From positions 51,308,039 to 51,372,038 of the forward strand of contig CM038466.1 in NCBI GenBank assembly GCA_021464415.1: a stretch of 64,000 nt of DNA, in the 5' to 3' direction. Below are positions 44,220 to 55,926 of this stretch, piece by piece. This DNA comes from Lonicera japonica (lineage: Eukaryota > Streptophyta > Magnoliopsida > Dipsacales > Caprifoliaceae). The notes beneath the pieces are model-generated. The model had not been told where the DNA came from and did not search any database. It saw only the letters and a program-made list of their open reading frames with translations. Position numbers and translations under genes: made by a program. How positions within the stretch are numbered: position 1 is the first letter of the stretch; each line of letters opens with the position of its first letter.

Positions 44220-44702
44220 TAACTAGAAGAAAATACACTTAAGCGACTGAGAATGCGTTGTCAGTCGCCTAAGTGAGATCTTAAGCGACTGATAATGCGC
44301 AAACTCACTCTCTTAAGAAATCTGGTCAAAGTCCTTTTGACTTTGACTAAAAACTGTCGGTGGAAGCTTTTAAGCGACTAACATATGAACTTCAGTCGCT
44401 TAAGATCACTTAAGCGACTAACATATGTCAGTCTTTTAAGTGTAGTCGCATAAGATCTCTTAAGTGACGAACATAGGGCAATCTCTTAAGTATAGTTGCA
44501 TACGACCTCTTAGGCGACTAACAAAGGGTAGTCGCTGAAGTATTGTCACTTAAGAGACTCCTGGGCGACTAATTAACGTTAGTCACTTAAGCGTAGTCGC
44601 TTAAGCATGCTTAAGCGACGGACTTTACTGTTAGTCGCTTAAGCACCGCTTAAGCGACTTACGGAAAAAAGTCAGTCTCTTAAAATGATTTTTGGTGTAG
44701 TG
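44220..44702. repeat. Outer CACTA right subterminal array and terminus
   Basis: More than fifteen TTAAGCGACTRAC-type motifs, direct and inverted, ending ATTTTTGGTGTAGTG. Preceded (44000-44180) by a segment homologous to the inner element's 245 bp unit. Confidence 0.9.
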
Positions 44703-44705
44703 TCA

Positions 44706-46219
44706 TTTGACTGGGCAAGTCACAATAGCGGGTTGTCAAGTTGCTGTTTTCGGTCGCGAGGAACCCTGTTTAGGGTCAATGCAACTAATTCACAGCACAT
44801 AGGGGGTCCACAAGTTAGGCAACAATGAGTTGGCCAAGCTAGCTTAACCTAGCAATGATGTAACTGCTTCAAATCTTATATTCATTTGGGCTGGGAATTC
44901 CCGCACCGTAAAGAAGAATCTAATTGATTTGTTATCCTTTATTAGATAAAGACCATTAAGTCAGACCTATAAGTATGAATATTTGTTGAACTTATGGATC
45001 TTTATCATGACATGTTCAATATTATTGGTTGTACAAGTAGTAGATTACGTCGGTGTCATTGATTGTAAAGAATGCCATTTTATAGTATCATTAATATACA
45101 AATATTTCACCCAATAAATTGGCAAAGATGTACATGACACAGTCTGTGATTAATGAATCCCGAGGATGTCTAAATTGTAGTTAAATAAATATGGAAGATG
45201 GAAAATAGACATTTAATTATGATCATGCAGAAAAATTCCAACTAGGAACAAAAGACCCAGTAGCTTCTTTTCATAGCAATATATTTAAAGCAACCCTGCT
45301 AAAGTTTCACATTATAGGCATACAAAATTGACACACAAAACTATTTGCCTAGCCTTCTACAAAAACGGGCTGTTATCTGGTTTTTTTTTCCCAGTGATGG
45401 CAAACTTTAAAGAATTTTAAAGGATGCCGCTGGTCCACAAGTTTTTACTTACAAGGATAATTTTTTTTTCCCGGGTGACGGAAATTTTAAAGAATTTTAA
45501 AGGATTCGGCTGGTCCACAATTTTTTATTTAAAAAGATGTGGTCCCTCAAAGATACAGTATCCTCCTCTCACACGATATTGATATATGCTTCATGGTATC
45601 TGTATGTATCTATAAGCACAGTATCAGTAACCCGCCAACCATGGGCTCAGTTCCAAGGTATCTGAGGCAGATAGACGGATACTGTTTAACCACATCCTTT
45701 GGAAAAAAAATTTATTAGTGCTCTTTTGATTTTGGTTCAGGTTTCCATTCGCTTCCGTAATTATAAAATTCATATCAAAAGATCGAATCATATGTTTATA
45801 ATACTCAAACTTTCCGCATAAAATTTCAATTTCCAGTTCAAGGAACCAACAAAAACTCAAACCAAACAAATACTTAGACTTTCCATATCAGGGGTAGTAA
45901 TTTCTTCAGTAAAAAACAATCATGCTTAGGCGATTAAAAGATTGGATTGAACTCGCATACAAATTTCCAAAATTATAAAAGCGTCAAATCAAATCAAAAA
46001 AAGTGTGTGTTAAATGTATATACCGCATCAGATCGTCGGAATATGCCGGTGGTGAAGTACAATAAAGTTGAGTTCATAGATCTTCTTCTATATAGAGACT
46101 GCAAACGTCAATTTGATCGTCGAATCTTGACGGTTGTTAAGTTTGATAATTAAAGTTGAGTCCATTGATCTATCTGCTTGTGTAACTAGACAGACGAAAC
46201 AGAGATCAAATGTGTGTAG

Positions 46220-46250
<31 letters not shown>

Positions 46251-48796
46251 ATTGAGAAACCCTAGGTAGTGTTTGACTGTGATGGAGAAGGAGAGATAGA
46301 GACATTTTATATATATAGGTAGGGTAGAAATGGTGAGGGGCGACGGATCGATGTAACTTTTGGTGATTTGGTCACTAGGCCAGGGGTAAATATGTCTTTT
46401 GACAATTTTACTTCAATTTCCAACCTGTCAAACTTTGACAGTCAAACACAAATAAAAAATAAAATAAGTTTGTAATTTTAGAAATGATATGGAATATTTA
46501 CTTAAGTAAAAAGAAATTAGAGTATCATGAAAGAAATAATCAAAATTGAATAGTCAAAATAAATTTTTATTATTCATTTAGTAAATTGTTAAGGTTAATA
46601 ATATAGACATTTTCAATGGCTATTTTTTTTTTCAATAACCAAATATGTGAAGTCCATTATATTGATGGACATAAATTAATCAATTTGAATTTTGTTTCAA
46701 AAAAAATGAGTAAAAGATGATTTAAATCGGAAAAGATTTTCTTTTATCCAATAAAATTAGTGGGCCTCTCATTTTAGTTATTGAAGAAGATTGTTAACTT
46801 TGATTATAAAAGGAGTAGATTTGGTTATTTGTTAAATGGTTGTTAATATTTGATTATACCATTAGGGTAGTGTTTTTAGTTAACATTATTAAAATTGATT
46901 ACAATTGTTATTTTGATTATACCATTGGAGATACTCTTACTACGAAAATGACATGAGAATTTATACTATATGAGCATATTTATCGCTCAGAATTAGAGGT
47001 ATGATTGGATTAATTCATCTTATCCGGTGTTTGTTATTAAAAATTGTAGGATTAGCAAATTATATCCTTGTTTGGTGCAAGAGTAGATAGGATATCTTTA
47101 TCTTATCTCGTGTTTGGTGCAACGTGGAATAGGATTACACTCAGGATTAATTGTCATTTTATTCCATTATAACCAAATAAAAATATACCACCTCTGGTAT
47201 TATTATTTTATCCCATGGTTATCGGATAACAAAACGAACATAAAAATAATTTTTTTATTAATTTATCTTTATTTTGATCTTCTTCTTTACGACATTTAGA
47301 TAATCAAATTGATTAATAAAAATTTTCGATAACCCAAAATCACAGTAACTCAACTATAAAATCCATTTCTCCCAAAAGAGCTTTTACAAAGCTTATTAAT
47401 AAAATGAAGGTATTTATAAGAAACTTTAGTTTTATAAAAAAATAAAATTTCCATTAGAATTTGAAACCGCAGGTGATGCGCGCCTAGTTCGTAAATTTTG
47501 TATGTAATATAGAACTTTTCTCCTAGAAGAATTTTTACGAAGCTTATTTATAAATATGAGGATCGCATTAGCCAAAAAAAAGTGTATTTGTGTATAACAA
47601 TTAAAATTGCATGTATTTTTAAAACAGCAACGATTTGCGTTGTATAATATCCGAACTTTTAATATAGGACTCCATTAAATGCAATGCTTATTAATTTTTT
47701 ATCCGACTAGTTCTTGTCATGTGCCACCTCGCTTAATCCTTTTCAGACTAATTCATTTCTCATCCTATCCCATGTAATTCCTTTTCGACTAATTCCGACT
47801 CTTATATTATTCGGTATTTATCTTATATGATCCTACGTCCTTATCTGATGCGCCAAACACATCCTATAAGTATAATGCCCTCTTCGGGTTTTGTCACATC
47901 ACATGTGAACTTTCTTTTATGCCACGTGCCTAAAATTAAACGATTCTAAATGGCATTGTTTTACTACAGTTTTTATAAGAAATACTTATAATGAGATACC
48001 GTTACAACACTTTGCCTGAGGTTACAACTTCGGCTTCATCCTAACCAATCGTGAGAAACTGCAAACCAAACCGTATTACTATGGCAAAAACCGTTTCAAT
48101 GTCTTCTGTTTCGATTTCCAGATTTTTTACCACACCCCCTTTCATTCTGTAGCCGTCTCCTCTCCTTCATTCTTCGAATTAGAGAGGGCATGATATTTTT
48201 CCTCACAACATACCTCACACTGTACTCATGTATATCTTTCCATCTTATATTTCCTCTTATCAAGATATCATTCCCCATACGCCATAGTTTTGTAAATAAA
48301 GAATACACAACCAAAAATCAAATTGGTCTTCAATAAAGAAGGTTGAGAAGACCTTTTTTTTCCCTGAAGAAAATATAGTTAATTTATTCAAAAACCTAAA
48401 GGTGGTCTTTTTCGTACTTTTTGTTTCGATTTTGTTAATTATTTATTTATGCGTCTCTCGCCCTCCCTACTTTATGCTCTACATCTTCAAGGCTCTTCAC
48501 TCTTCATACGTTTCATGTACAATATGATTGTTCTTTTGTAATCCCCTCTTCGATCACTGAAACTTCAACTCACTCAAATGGGTTTCGTACCTTTCCAATT
48601 CCCCTCACTTTAATTTTATCTCCTCTTATGGAAAACATATTTGAAGTATGACATATGTAACCAATTCTTGCTCTTACAAAATCATACTTAAGAAAGGCAA
48701 CATGAACTCATCAATAGTGAGTTAAACTTCGTCCAAAAATTGTTATTGCAGTTTTTTAAGTTTTATTATGTCTATATACATAGAAGTAATTAGTTA
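44706..48796. other. Intergenic sequence with scattered simple repeats
   Basis: No gene recognised. An ~95 bp direct duplication (TAAAGAATTTTAAAGGAT... GCTGGTCCACAA) is at about 45375-45525, and a GA microsatellite at 46219-46248. 46000-46180 carries two AAAGTTGAGTYCATWGATCT copies and, with the GA tract, looks like a promoter or 5' leader, but no adjoining coding exon was found. Confidence 0.45.
47026..47873. mobile_element. Possible Harbinger-like MITE
   Basis: GTGTTTGGTGCA near 47111 and its inverse TGCGCCAAACAC near 47860 bracket sequence with GGATAAGAT/ATCTTATCC-type inverted motifs typical of PIF/Harbinger MITEs. Exact ends and a TA-rich TSD could not be fixed. Confidence 0.3.
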
Positions 48797-48952
48797 CTTT
48801 TTTAAAAAAATTAATTAAAAGGGAGGTCTAAGTCTCTCTTTTTACCACAATAACAAAAATCCCTACCCTCCCCTTCCATGGTGTGCCTCGAACCCGAGAC
48901 CTCCCCTAATTCGGGTGAGTGCCTTTCTCAACTAGGCTACCCACTTACACAC
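48797..48952 (-). mobile_element. tRNA-derived SINE (Au-like), minus strand
   Basis: On the minus strand: box A-like TGGGTAGCCTAGTTGAG, box B GGTCTCGGGTTCGAGGC, then GGAGGGTAGGGATTTTTGTT and an A-rich 3' end. Imperfect flanking duplication GTARTTAGTTA at 48786-48796 and 48953-48963 (10 of 11 bases). Structure matches dicot Au-like SINEs. Confidence 0.7.
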
Positions 48953-48963
48953 GTAGTTAGTTA

Positions 48964-49227
48964 TAATTAATTAGTACATTGTATATACTATTTACCCAGT
49001 GTATGTCATTTTCATTTTTTATAACATTCTTAATGTTTCAATACATGCCCCTATGGTGTTCGATGAAATTGTTGGTGAAATTTGATAAAATTGATGTGGG
49101 CGTAAATAAATAATCAAAAGTAGTCGAGGCATGCTAGCTAGACACTTTCCTTAAGAGAAGATTGCACCTGTCTAGGATAATATCCCAATGCAGTCAAGTT
49201 TTAATGGCGTCTTCCCTTCAGGATACA
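48964..49227. other. Intergenic spacer
   Basis: Nothing recognised between the SINE and the solo LTR. Confidence 0.5.
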
Positions 49228-49232
49228 ATGAC
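49228..49232. repeat. 5-bp TSD ATGAC, left
   Basis: Repeated at 52798-52802. Confidence 0.85.
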
Positions 49233-50544
49233 TGTGACGCCCCGAATCCCGTAATGAGATTTTCACCTCCGGGACACGGTTAATCACGGATGCCGTGCGC
49301 GACGGCGGGTTTAAATTTATAAAAACACAACTTTTAAAAGACTTTTCTTGAATAAAACCTGATTATAAACAAATTCCTTCTTATAAAATTTTGGCATGTG
49401 GAGTTTATTCAATTAATAAACCGCCCTGTAAAAATCAAAACCAATCACATACCAATTCACGTTAAAACAACTCCACATATAGAAATCAACTTAACAAGTT
49501 TACATCAAAGAAGTTCATACATCAAAACCGGTATTAAAGCTTCTACAAAAGATCTTTTACAAAATAACATAATCAAACATTTTATACAACAAGGTCCTTT
49601 TCATAAAGGACCCAAAAGATATCATATGGACATCAGAGGTCTCTAGACTCGTAGATCACGCGCCACTCCCCAATGCTTGACCTGCAAAACTGTTTAGAAA
49701 ATTGGATGAGCCAAAACCGGGCTCAGTGGGAACTATATAAGTTTTGTATAGAAAATAACTACTTTTCTTTACTACAAAGTTTATAAAATAATGCAAAGCA
49801 ATGCAATCTACACACAAGTGCATGCCGATCCCCACTAGGATTCCCATCCTTATTCACCAAAGGCTATATGTCCGACTAACTAAGACATCCTTCGATGTCC
49901 CATGGAATACCCTCAACTAATTCCCGTATCACCAGAGAACCATTGTTATAAAACCATCTCATCACAAACACTGGCTTCCTATGGTTCGTCATGCTATGAT
50001 AGTTCGCTTCCCGTAATCAACTGGTCCATGTTATGCTTGTCATACAATCATCTCAACGTAATCACATAAATAAGGATAATAACCACAAGAGATATGATAC
50101 AGTCAACCATACAAGTAACAAGCATATAAAGATTATAATGTCATATCTCTTGTATAAAGCCTCAGCTTACACCCCGCGGTCACTAGGCTTAGAGCATCGG
50201 TTCCCGAAGGACCCCAAGCTCTAAACTAATCATGTCTCCTCCAAGTGAGTGAACTGCCCAGGGACTCGGTCCTTACTTGTAATTCATTTGGAGATAAACC
50301 CACGCAAGACATTTTCCCGGGGACAACACTCCAAATACTTAACAAGAAGAACACCCGTACAAGCACGTTCCTCCGAGGATAGAACTACCTTAGGATCTTT
50401 CACCTAAGTGTAGGGCTACTACTTCCCGGAACACCATTCCGTTGATAGAGCCACACGATCTAATCCACAAGCCAGGGAAGCTATAAATGCCGGACTACGA
50501 AACTCATCCGCGAGAAGGCAATATACATCAATATGATAACATAA

Positions 50545-51520
50545 CAGGCGGCTACAACCGCACTGTACTGGGTAGCCCTTTCCCTTGTCCACTTTGGGTG
50601 GCTCCACTCCAGTTACAACGAGTACCGGTACTCAATCATAGCGGCTCCAACCGCTGCGGCTACAACCGCACTCAATGGGCTACAACCCAATCATAAGGTA
50701 GGGCTACAACCCTCCTTGGTAAGGCTACAACCTTACAATCAATGTCCACATAGATAGTTGGCCAAACATCAATCAAGAACATGCATGTATAACATAGATG
50801 TCCCAACATCCTTATTAATATCATTCTACCACGTGTGATCATATTAACATCAATATATCCATTTCATCATATATATATATATATATATCACAAGCCCACA
50901 TAATCTATCACACGTGTAGAAATTAACATAAGGGCTAAACATGTCATTCACATGGCATGAACAGTGAAATTCATTTCTTTAGCCTCATCATAATATCAAT
51001 AATCAAATCTTATGGCCAATAAACTTCATTTACATAAATATCTCACACCATTAGAATGTACCTGAGTAGCGTACTCATTACTAGTATTAACGATAATCTA
51101 CAAGGAGCGCCAAGTTCACAATTCGCTACGTACGGTTCCGTCTTTGTGGGTTTTTAAGGAAATCTCCTCAATAGGACTCGATACTTGTTACTAATGTGAT
51201 ATATAGGTATTTCTACCATTTCCAACCCACAAATAGGCATCTACTATGCACAAACCCCAAAACCTCCCATTCATATGTTAAACATAATACGTAAATATAA
51301 TGTGTTGGCTATATAAGGCACCAATTATCCTACATTAGGTATAGTCATCTCGAAGGCAACCGAAGGGCTACAACCTTTATAATATCAAGAGGGCTCCAAC
51401 CCTCATCTAGTACCGGGACTCGGGCTCCAACCCGTAAGATAATCAAGCGGCTCCAACCGCTACGGCTCCAACCGCACATATGGGCTCCAACCCAATAATC
51501 ATAAGCAAGGCTACAACCAT
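50545..51520. repeat. Array of mini-hairpins with a CTMCAA loop
   Basis: At least twelve motifs of the form stem-GG-CTACAA/CTCCAA-CC-stem' in two clusters (50545-50735 and 51360-51520). Stems vary but stay complementary: GCGG/CCGC, AGCGG/CCGCT, TGGG/CCCA, AGGG/CCCT, GTAAGG/CCTTAC, GAGGG/CCCTC, CGGG/CCCG. Confidence 0.85.
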
Positions 51521-52292
51521 GCTATATACACCTATGTAGATAATTGTGCCACAAGAGGTAATATCATAAACAACAAAACACATGTATGTATATATATACC
51601 AAAATCATAAGTAGCCAACACAATCATTGAGTTCCAAAGCAACTTATACATATTTTCCCCATCATCTTCAAGTACAGGTGTTATAAGATCACCAATCATT
51701 CCACCAAGATAAGTACAAGTATAGTTCATGTAGAAATTTATAAGCTTCATCTCCATCTTAGTGGGTTTTTGGGCAAAACATAATAAATTGAGACATATAT
51801 GCTTGAAATATAATAAAATCAAATAATATCAAGCATTAATAGTAAGCCAATCAAAGTTTTATAACCCTTTGCCCAATTGTAAGCTTAACCCACCTAGGGT
51901 TTATATAATTTTTGGGGAAGATGATAACACAAGAATAAACCTTTAAGAAATTAGTTTTAGTAATATTGTCCCCACCTCTATTGTTGATATTCCACGCAAT
52001 TGAACTGCTAATTGAAGTGATGAAGCCACAATCCCGAAGCCCTAGCCTTGCCTCATGTAGCCATGAAGGAAGAAGAAGGTAGGAGATGATGAATAGTGAT
52101 GAGGGTGTGGATTTAGGGCTTGAATCTTGGTTTATGATGAATAATTCATCAAAACCCTCATGAATCTCTCACTTCCTCTTTCTAGAACACTCTTGAGGTG
52201 TTGTGGGGGTGTGGTGGTCGAATTGGGTGTGTTGGGGTTAAAAATGGTGAGAAAATGGGGTTAAAAGGGGTTAAAATTCAACACACAGGACA

Positions 52293-52400
52293 CCAAGATC
52301 GATCTTGGGGGTTCAAGATCGATCTTGGGAGCTCTCTGCCAAAAATTTTCCTCCCAAGATAGCCCAAGATCGATCTTGGCCTTCCCAAGATCGATCTTGG
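52293..52400. repeat. Four 16-bp palindromes in solo LTR 2
   Basis: CCAAGATCGATCTTGG at 52293, 52313 (first base pair changed), 52363 and 52385; spacings 20, 50 and 22, mirror of solo LTR 1. Confidence 0.92.
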
Positions 52401-52802
52401 AACCACTGCACTAAATCCAACTGATTTTTGGCTTCCCGGACCCTCGAAATGCTGGAATCTCATTCCGGGCCAAACACGGAAGTTGTAGAGGGGAACAATA
52501 CGGAGATTTTGGCACTGACGGGGACTCATTCGGACATCGAATGAAGAATTTATGGTATCCTAAAGTTGGCCAAAAACCATTAATCGCGAAAAGACCAAAA
52601 CTCACCATATGCAACCCGAAATCAATTCGGACCGCCCGAATCACCAAACAATCATTTGTACAAGTGTAAATAGACTAATACTACTGGTGCAAGGTGCTAG
52701 AGCACTACGAAACTTCATAACTTTGATTTCACCATTCGTGGTGAAATAAGCGATCGAATAAAGGCAACCCGGTGGAATAAATGAACCGGGCATTACAATG
52801 AC

Positions 52803-54524
52803 TATGGGCTTATAAGGTGTACTCTCAAATATAGAACCATTGTGGACAGTTTTATATGTTTCTCTCACAAAGATATTGATAAATAAAAACTAAAATAATT
52901 GTCCACAATTTATTAGTAGATTTTGGCAATCTATTGTTTTATAATAAAGGCATAAAAGTGGTGAAAAGATTAAAAGTAATATGGAGACTTGAACGTAGGC
53001 TCGGGAACTTTGACCAAAATGTATATGTGCTCGTTTAAGGGACTTGCATTAAATTTCTTGGAGAGTACATCAATTCTAGTATCACTTAGATCCTTAAAAT
53101 TAGTTAATATATTTGGAACTCTAACCAATTAATAAATTCACTTGGAACTGTCAAGAAATATTAAGGTGTTAATTGATTAATCACCTTGGAACTCACATAA
53201 ATTATTTCTAGCCACATAAAATTTCTGGTGTTCAAGAAATTCTAGGATATGTAAACTTTATCAAGTGAATTCTACAAAATAGAGTTATGTAGATGCTTTA
53301 ATATATTATAAATATACAACAGAAATGTCTAAAATGAAAGAAAAATAACAAAAATAAAATAAAATTAGGTATAGCTGTAATTGGGTATTCCGTCCTCTTA
53401 CCATGCAGCATATTTTGCATTGGTTGCAAAAAGTCATGTTTGAGGAGAACATAAACCAGAATAATTTTCCAACTTAGAAGATTAAAGCACATGTTGAGAC
53501 TTTGGAGATCTAAAAGAATAATTGAATTTCTTTTATAAAACAACATTAGACTTCAACTAAAAATGCAGTCTCAACTTTTGTTGTCATGAGTGTTTTGTTC
53601 TTGAGTATATGCCTACATATGTTCTCTAATTGTACTTTATGTAATAAACTTCTTTTTCCTACCCCGAAGGAATCCAAGTTAAAGGGGCATTTAACTTACT
53701 GCATTAGAAGCATGACAAGAATGGTATTAAACTAGAAAGCTATAAAGACGTGCCTTCGTTGCTTTACATTCCAAGTTAAACTATATATGATGTACTTTCC
53801 TTATATGAGAAATAAAAATATCAATCTTAAACAAGACTCACCTACATCTGTCGCACAAGAATATTTCTTCTCTAAGCGTTCTTTGGTCTTTGTTATAAGA
53901 ACAAAAAACTTCGATTGCTCTTAGAATAATTTATGGTGATACATATTAGAAACTCAATTTTGGTACTTTCTTTTGTAAAGAGTCAGGCAAAAAATAGTTC
54001 AAAATTTGTAAAGACGCTTTTGGCTTTGAATTACTTTCTTGTTTTCATTGGCATTATTTTCCTATATTTTGTTTTTCATTTCATAAAAACTAACGAATTG
54101 TAGTAGTAAAGTTGTGCTTTTTAGTAGGGAAGAAATTAAAGTCGTATTCCGTTTGTCCTTTGTCCTAAATAGTAAGTTTGTCTTTTCATTTGGAATGTAC
54201 GTCGCAAATCAAGAGTTATAGCTGGGTGATTGTGTATGTACCAAATCTCACGATTGCATATATATATATATATATTTTCTTCATCATTGATTACGTTGAA
54301 ATTCACGCCTTTCTTGATTGAAATCTGTGAAAGACTAACAATGACTCCTAATCTGCGATGGACGGAGTATATGAATTGCATCTAGATATTGGAAATTTTA
54401 CGCATTTGGGAAGGATTACATTTTATCTTCGTACTATATATTAGTTTTTTGTCACTTTTTCTTATTGATGACATTTTGTCTAGGTGAATAGACGTGTTTG
54501 GAAAACTAGAAAACATGTGCCAAG
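52803..54524. other. Intergenic sequence
   Basis: No gene recognised. TA microsatellite at about 54255-54275. The left flank of the next Copia element. Confidence 0.5.
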
Positions 54525-55014
54525 TGTTGGATCCTTAATCCAACATTGGGCTTATATGTGAAACAATTACGTATTGTGGATTGTCGAATGGTTAAGCCCA
54601 CTTTAAAAGTTATCAAATAAGGTTTAAGTTATTTGGGCTTAAATCTATTTAATAGGGTGTCGGCCTTTAATGTATAGATACTTAAAAGTAATTCTATTTT
54701 TATGATGGGCTAAAATAGAAATAGAAATACTAAATAGATAGTAGGGTTTACTATCTATATATATTGTGGTTATGGTCCCCAAATTATACGTACGTATCTT
54801 GTCTCTGTTGAGCCCCCATCATCACAGAGAGCAGAGAGAGAAGGCATAAAGGATTCTCTAAAGAAATACGTGTTGATCTGGAAGGCCAACCATTCGAATA
54901 CAAACACACGTTATGGATTCAGGTACGCTTCTGCATATTAATTTATTGATTCTTGGTGATACGACATGAATGATCCTAGGGTTTATGGTTGTTTAGAACC
55001 AAGAAGAACTAACA
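54525..55014 (+). repeat. 5' LTR of Copia 2
   Basis: 490 bp, TGTTGGATCC...GAACTAACA with inverted TGTT/AACA ends. Contains a TATA-rich segment near 54750. Its 3' boundary is fixed by the PBS. Confidence 0.8.
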
Positions 55015-55016
55015 AG

Positions 55017-55030
55017 TGGTATCAGAGAGG
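55017..55030 (+). other. Primer binding site of Copia 2
   Basis: GTGGTATCAGAGAGG, matching the initiator tRNA-Met 3' end (canonical TGGTATCAGAGC) over ten or more bases, two bases after the LTR. Confidence 0.88.
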
Positions 55031-55921
55031 TCTTCGTGTTGAATCGTTGAAAATCAAATTTATTTTTGATTCATGATTACCTTTGGGTATTTTTTTTAAT
55101 CTGATATATTGTAATTTTAAAATTATCAGATTTGAATATAATTATTAGTTATATTCTTGAATTGATATATATTAAGGGCATGCTGAATACTGGATTTTTA
55201 CGGGACTCAAAATTGATTGGTTCTATATCTATATTATAAAACAAGGATTTTTTTCAATAAAATAAAAAACCAATCCAACGTCTCATATTAATTTGTAATG
55301 ATGTTAACACTTTTAGACCATTAGATCATTTTTATACCTCACAACAAGATGTCAAATCAATTTAACATTTACTCACACACTAAATATATACACAAATATA
55401 ACTCTTACATCTCTCTACTTTTCTACAACAATTCTCTCTCAACAAATTTTTAAAAAACTTTTAAATGCCATAACTTTAAATTTACAAATTCAACTTTAAT
55501 AAAATTTATATATTTGAAATATGTTCATCAATATCTATAAAACAAGATCAATTTTGATTATTAAATTATGTATAAAAAAAATTCAAGAAAAAGTTATAAA
55601 ACATTACAAATACAATGGCATATCTATATTATAAAACAAGGATTTTTTGCAATAAAATAATAAACCAATCCAACGTCTCATATTAATTTGTAATGGTGTT
55701 AACATGTTTAGATCATTAGATCATTTTTATACCTCACAACAAGATGTCAAATCAATTTAACATTTACTCACACACTAAACATATACACAAATATAACTCT
55801 TACATTTCTCTACTTTTCTACAACATTTCTCTCACATCAAATTTTGAAAAAACTTTTAAATGCCATAACTTTAAATTTACAAATTCAACTTTAATAAAAT
55901 TTATATATTTGAAATATGTTC

Positions 55922-55926
55922 ATCAA
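55922..55926. repeat. 5-bp TSD ATCAA, left
   Basis: Repeated at 57847-57851; intact sister units have a single ATCAA here. Confidence 0.88.

Larger units (their letters stand above)
21686..44702 (-). mobile_element. Outer CACTA (En/Spm) element, 23 kb
   Basis: Starts CACTACTTGGTAAAAGG and ends with ATTTTTGGTGTAGTG, the inverted CACTA terminus. Both ends continue into TTTTAAGAGACTGAC. A 3-bp TSD TCA flanks it exactly (21683-21685 and 44703-44705). Subterminal arrays of TTAAGCGACTGAC-like motifs occur at both ends. Genes read on the minus strand: a TNPD 3' part at 43075-41480 and a TNPA last exon at 22599-22405. It also carries captured acyl-CoA synthetase exons and is split by the inner CACTA. 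Without that insertion it is about 8 kb. It lacks a full transposase, so it is non-autonomous. Confidence 0.9.
49233..52797 (+). mobile_element. Solo LTR 2 (3.57 kb)
   Basis: TGTGACGCCCCGAATCCC to CCGGGCATTACA with an ATGAC TSD. Same family as solo LTR 1 in opposite orientation. No interior domains. Contains a long array of short hairpin motifs (50545-51520) and the four CCAAGATCGATCTTGG palindromes near its 3' end. Confidence 0.88.

Noticed and set aside
46560..46960. MITE suggested by GATTATACCATT(A/G)G repeats
   Set aside because: Two similar phrases (46852 and 46916) but no inverted termini or TSD.
54136..54381. Minus-strand frame in the intergenic region
   Set aside because: No recognisable domain, and it crosses a TA microsatellite.
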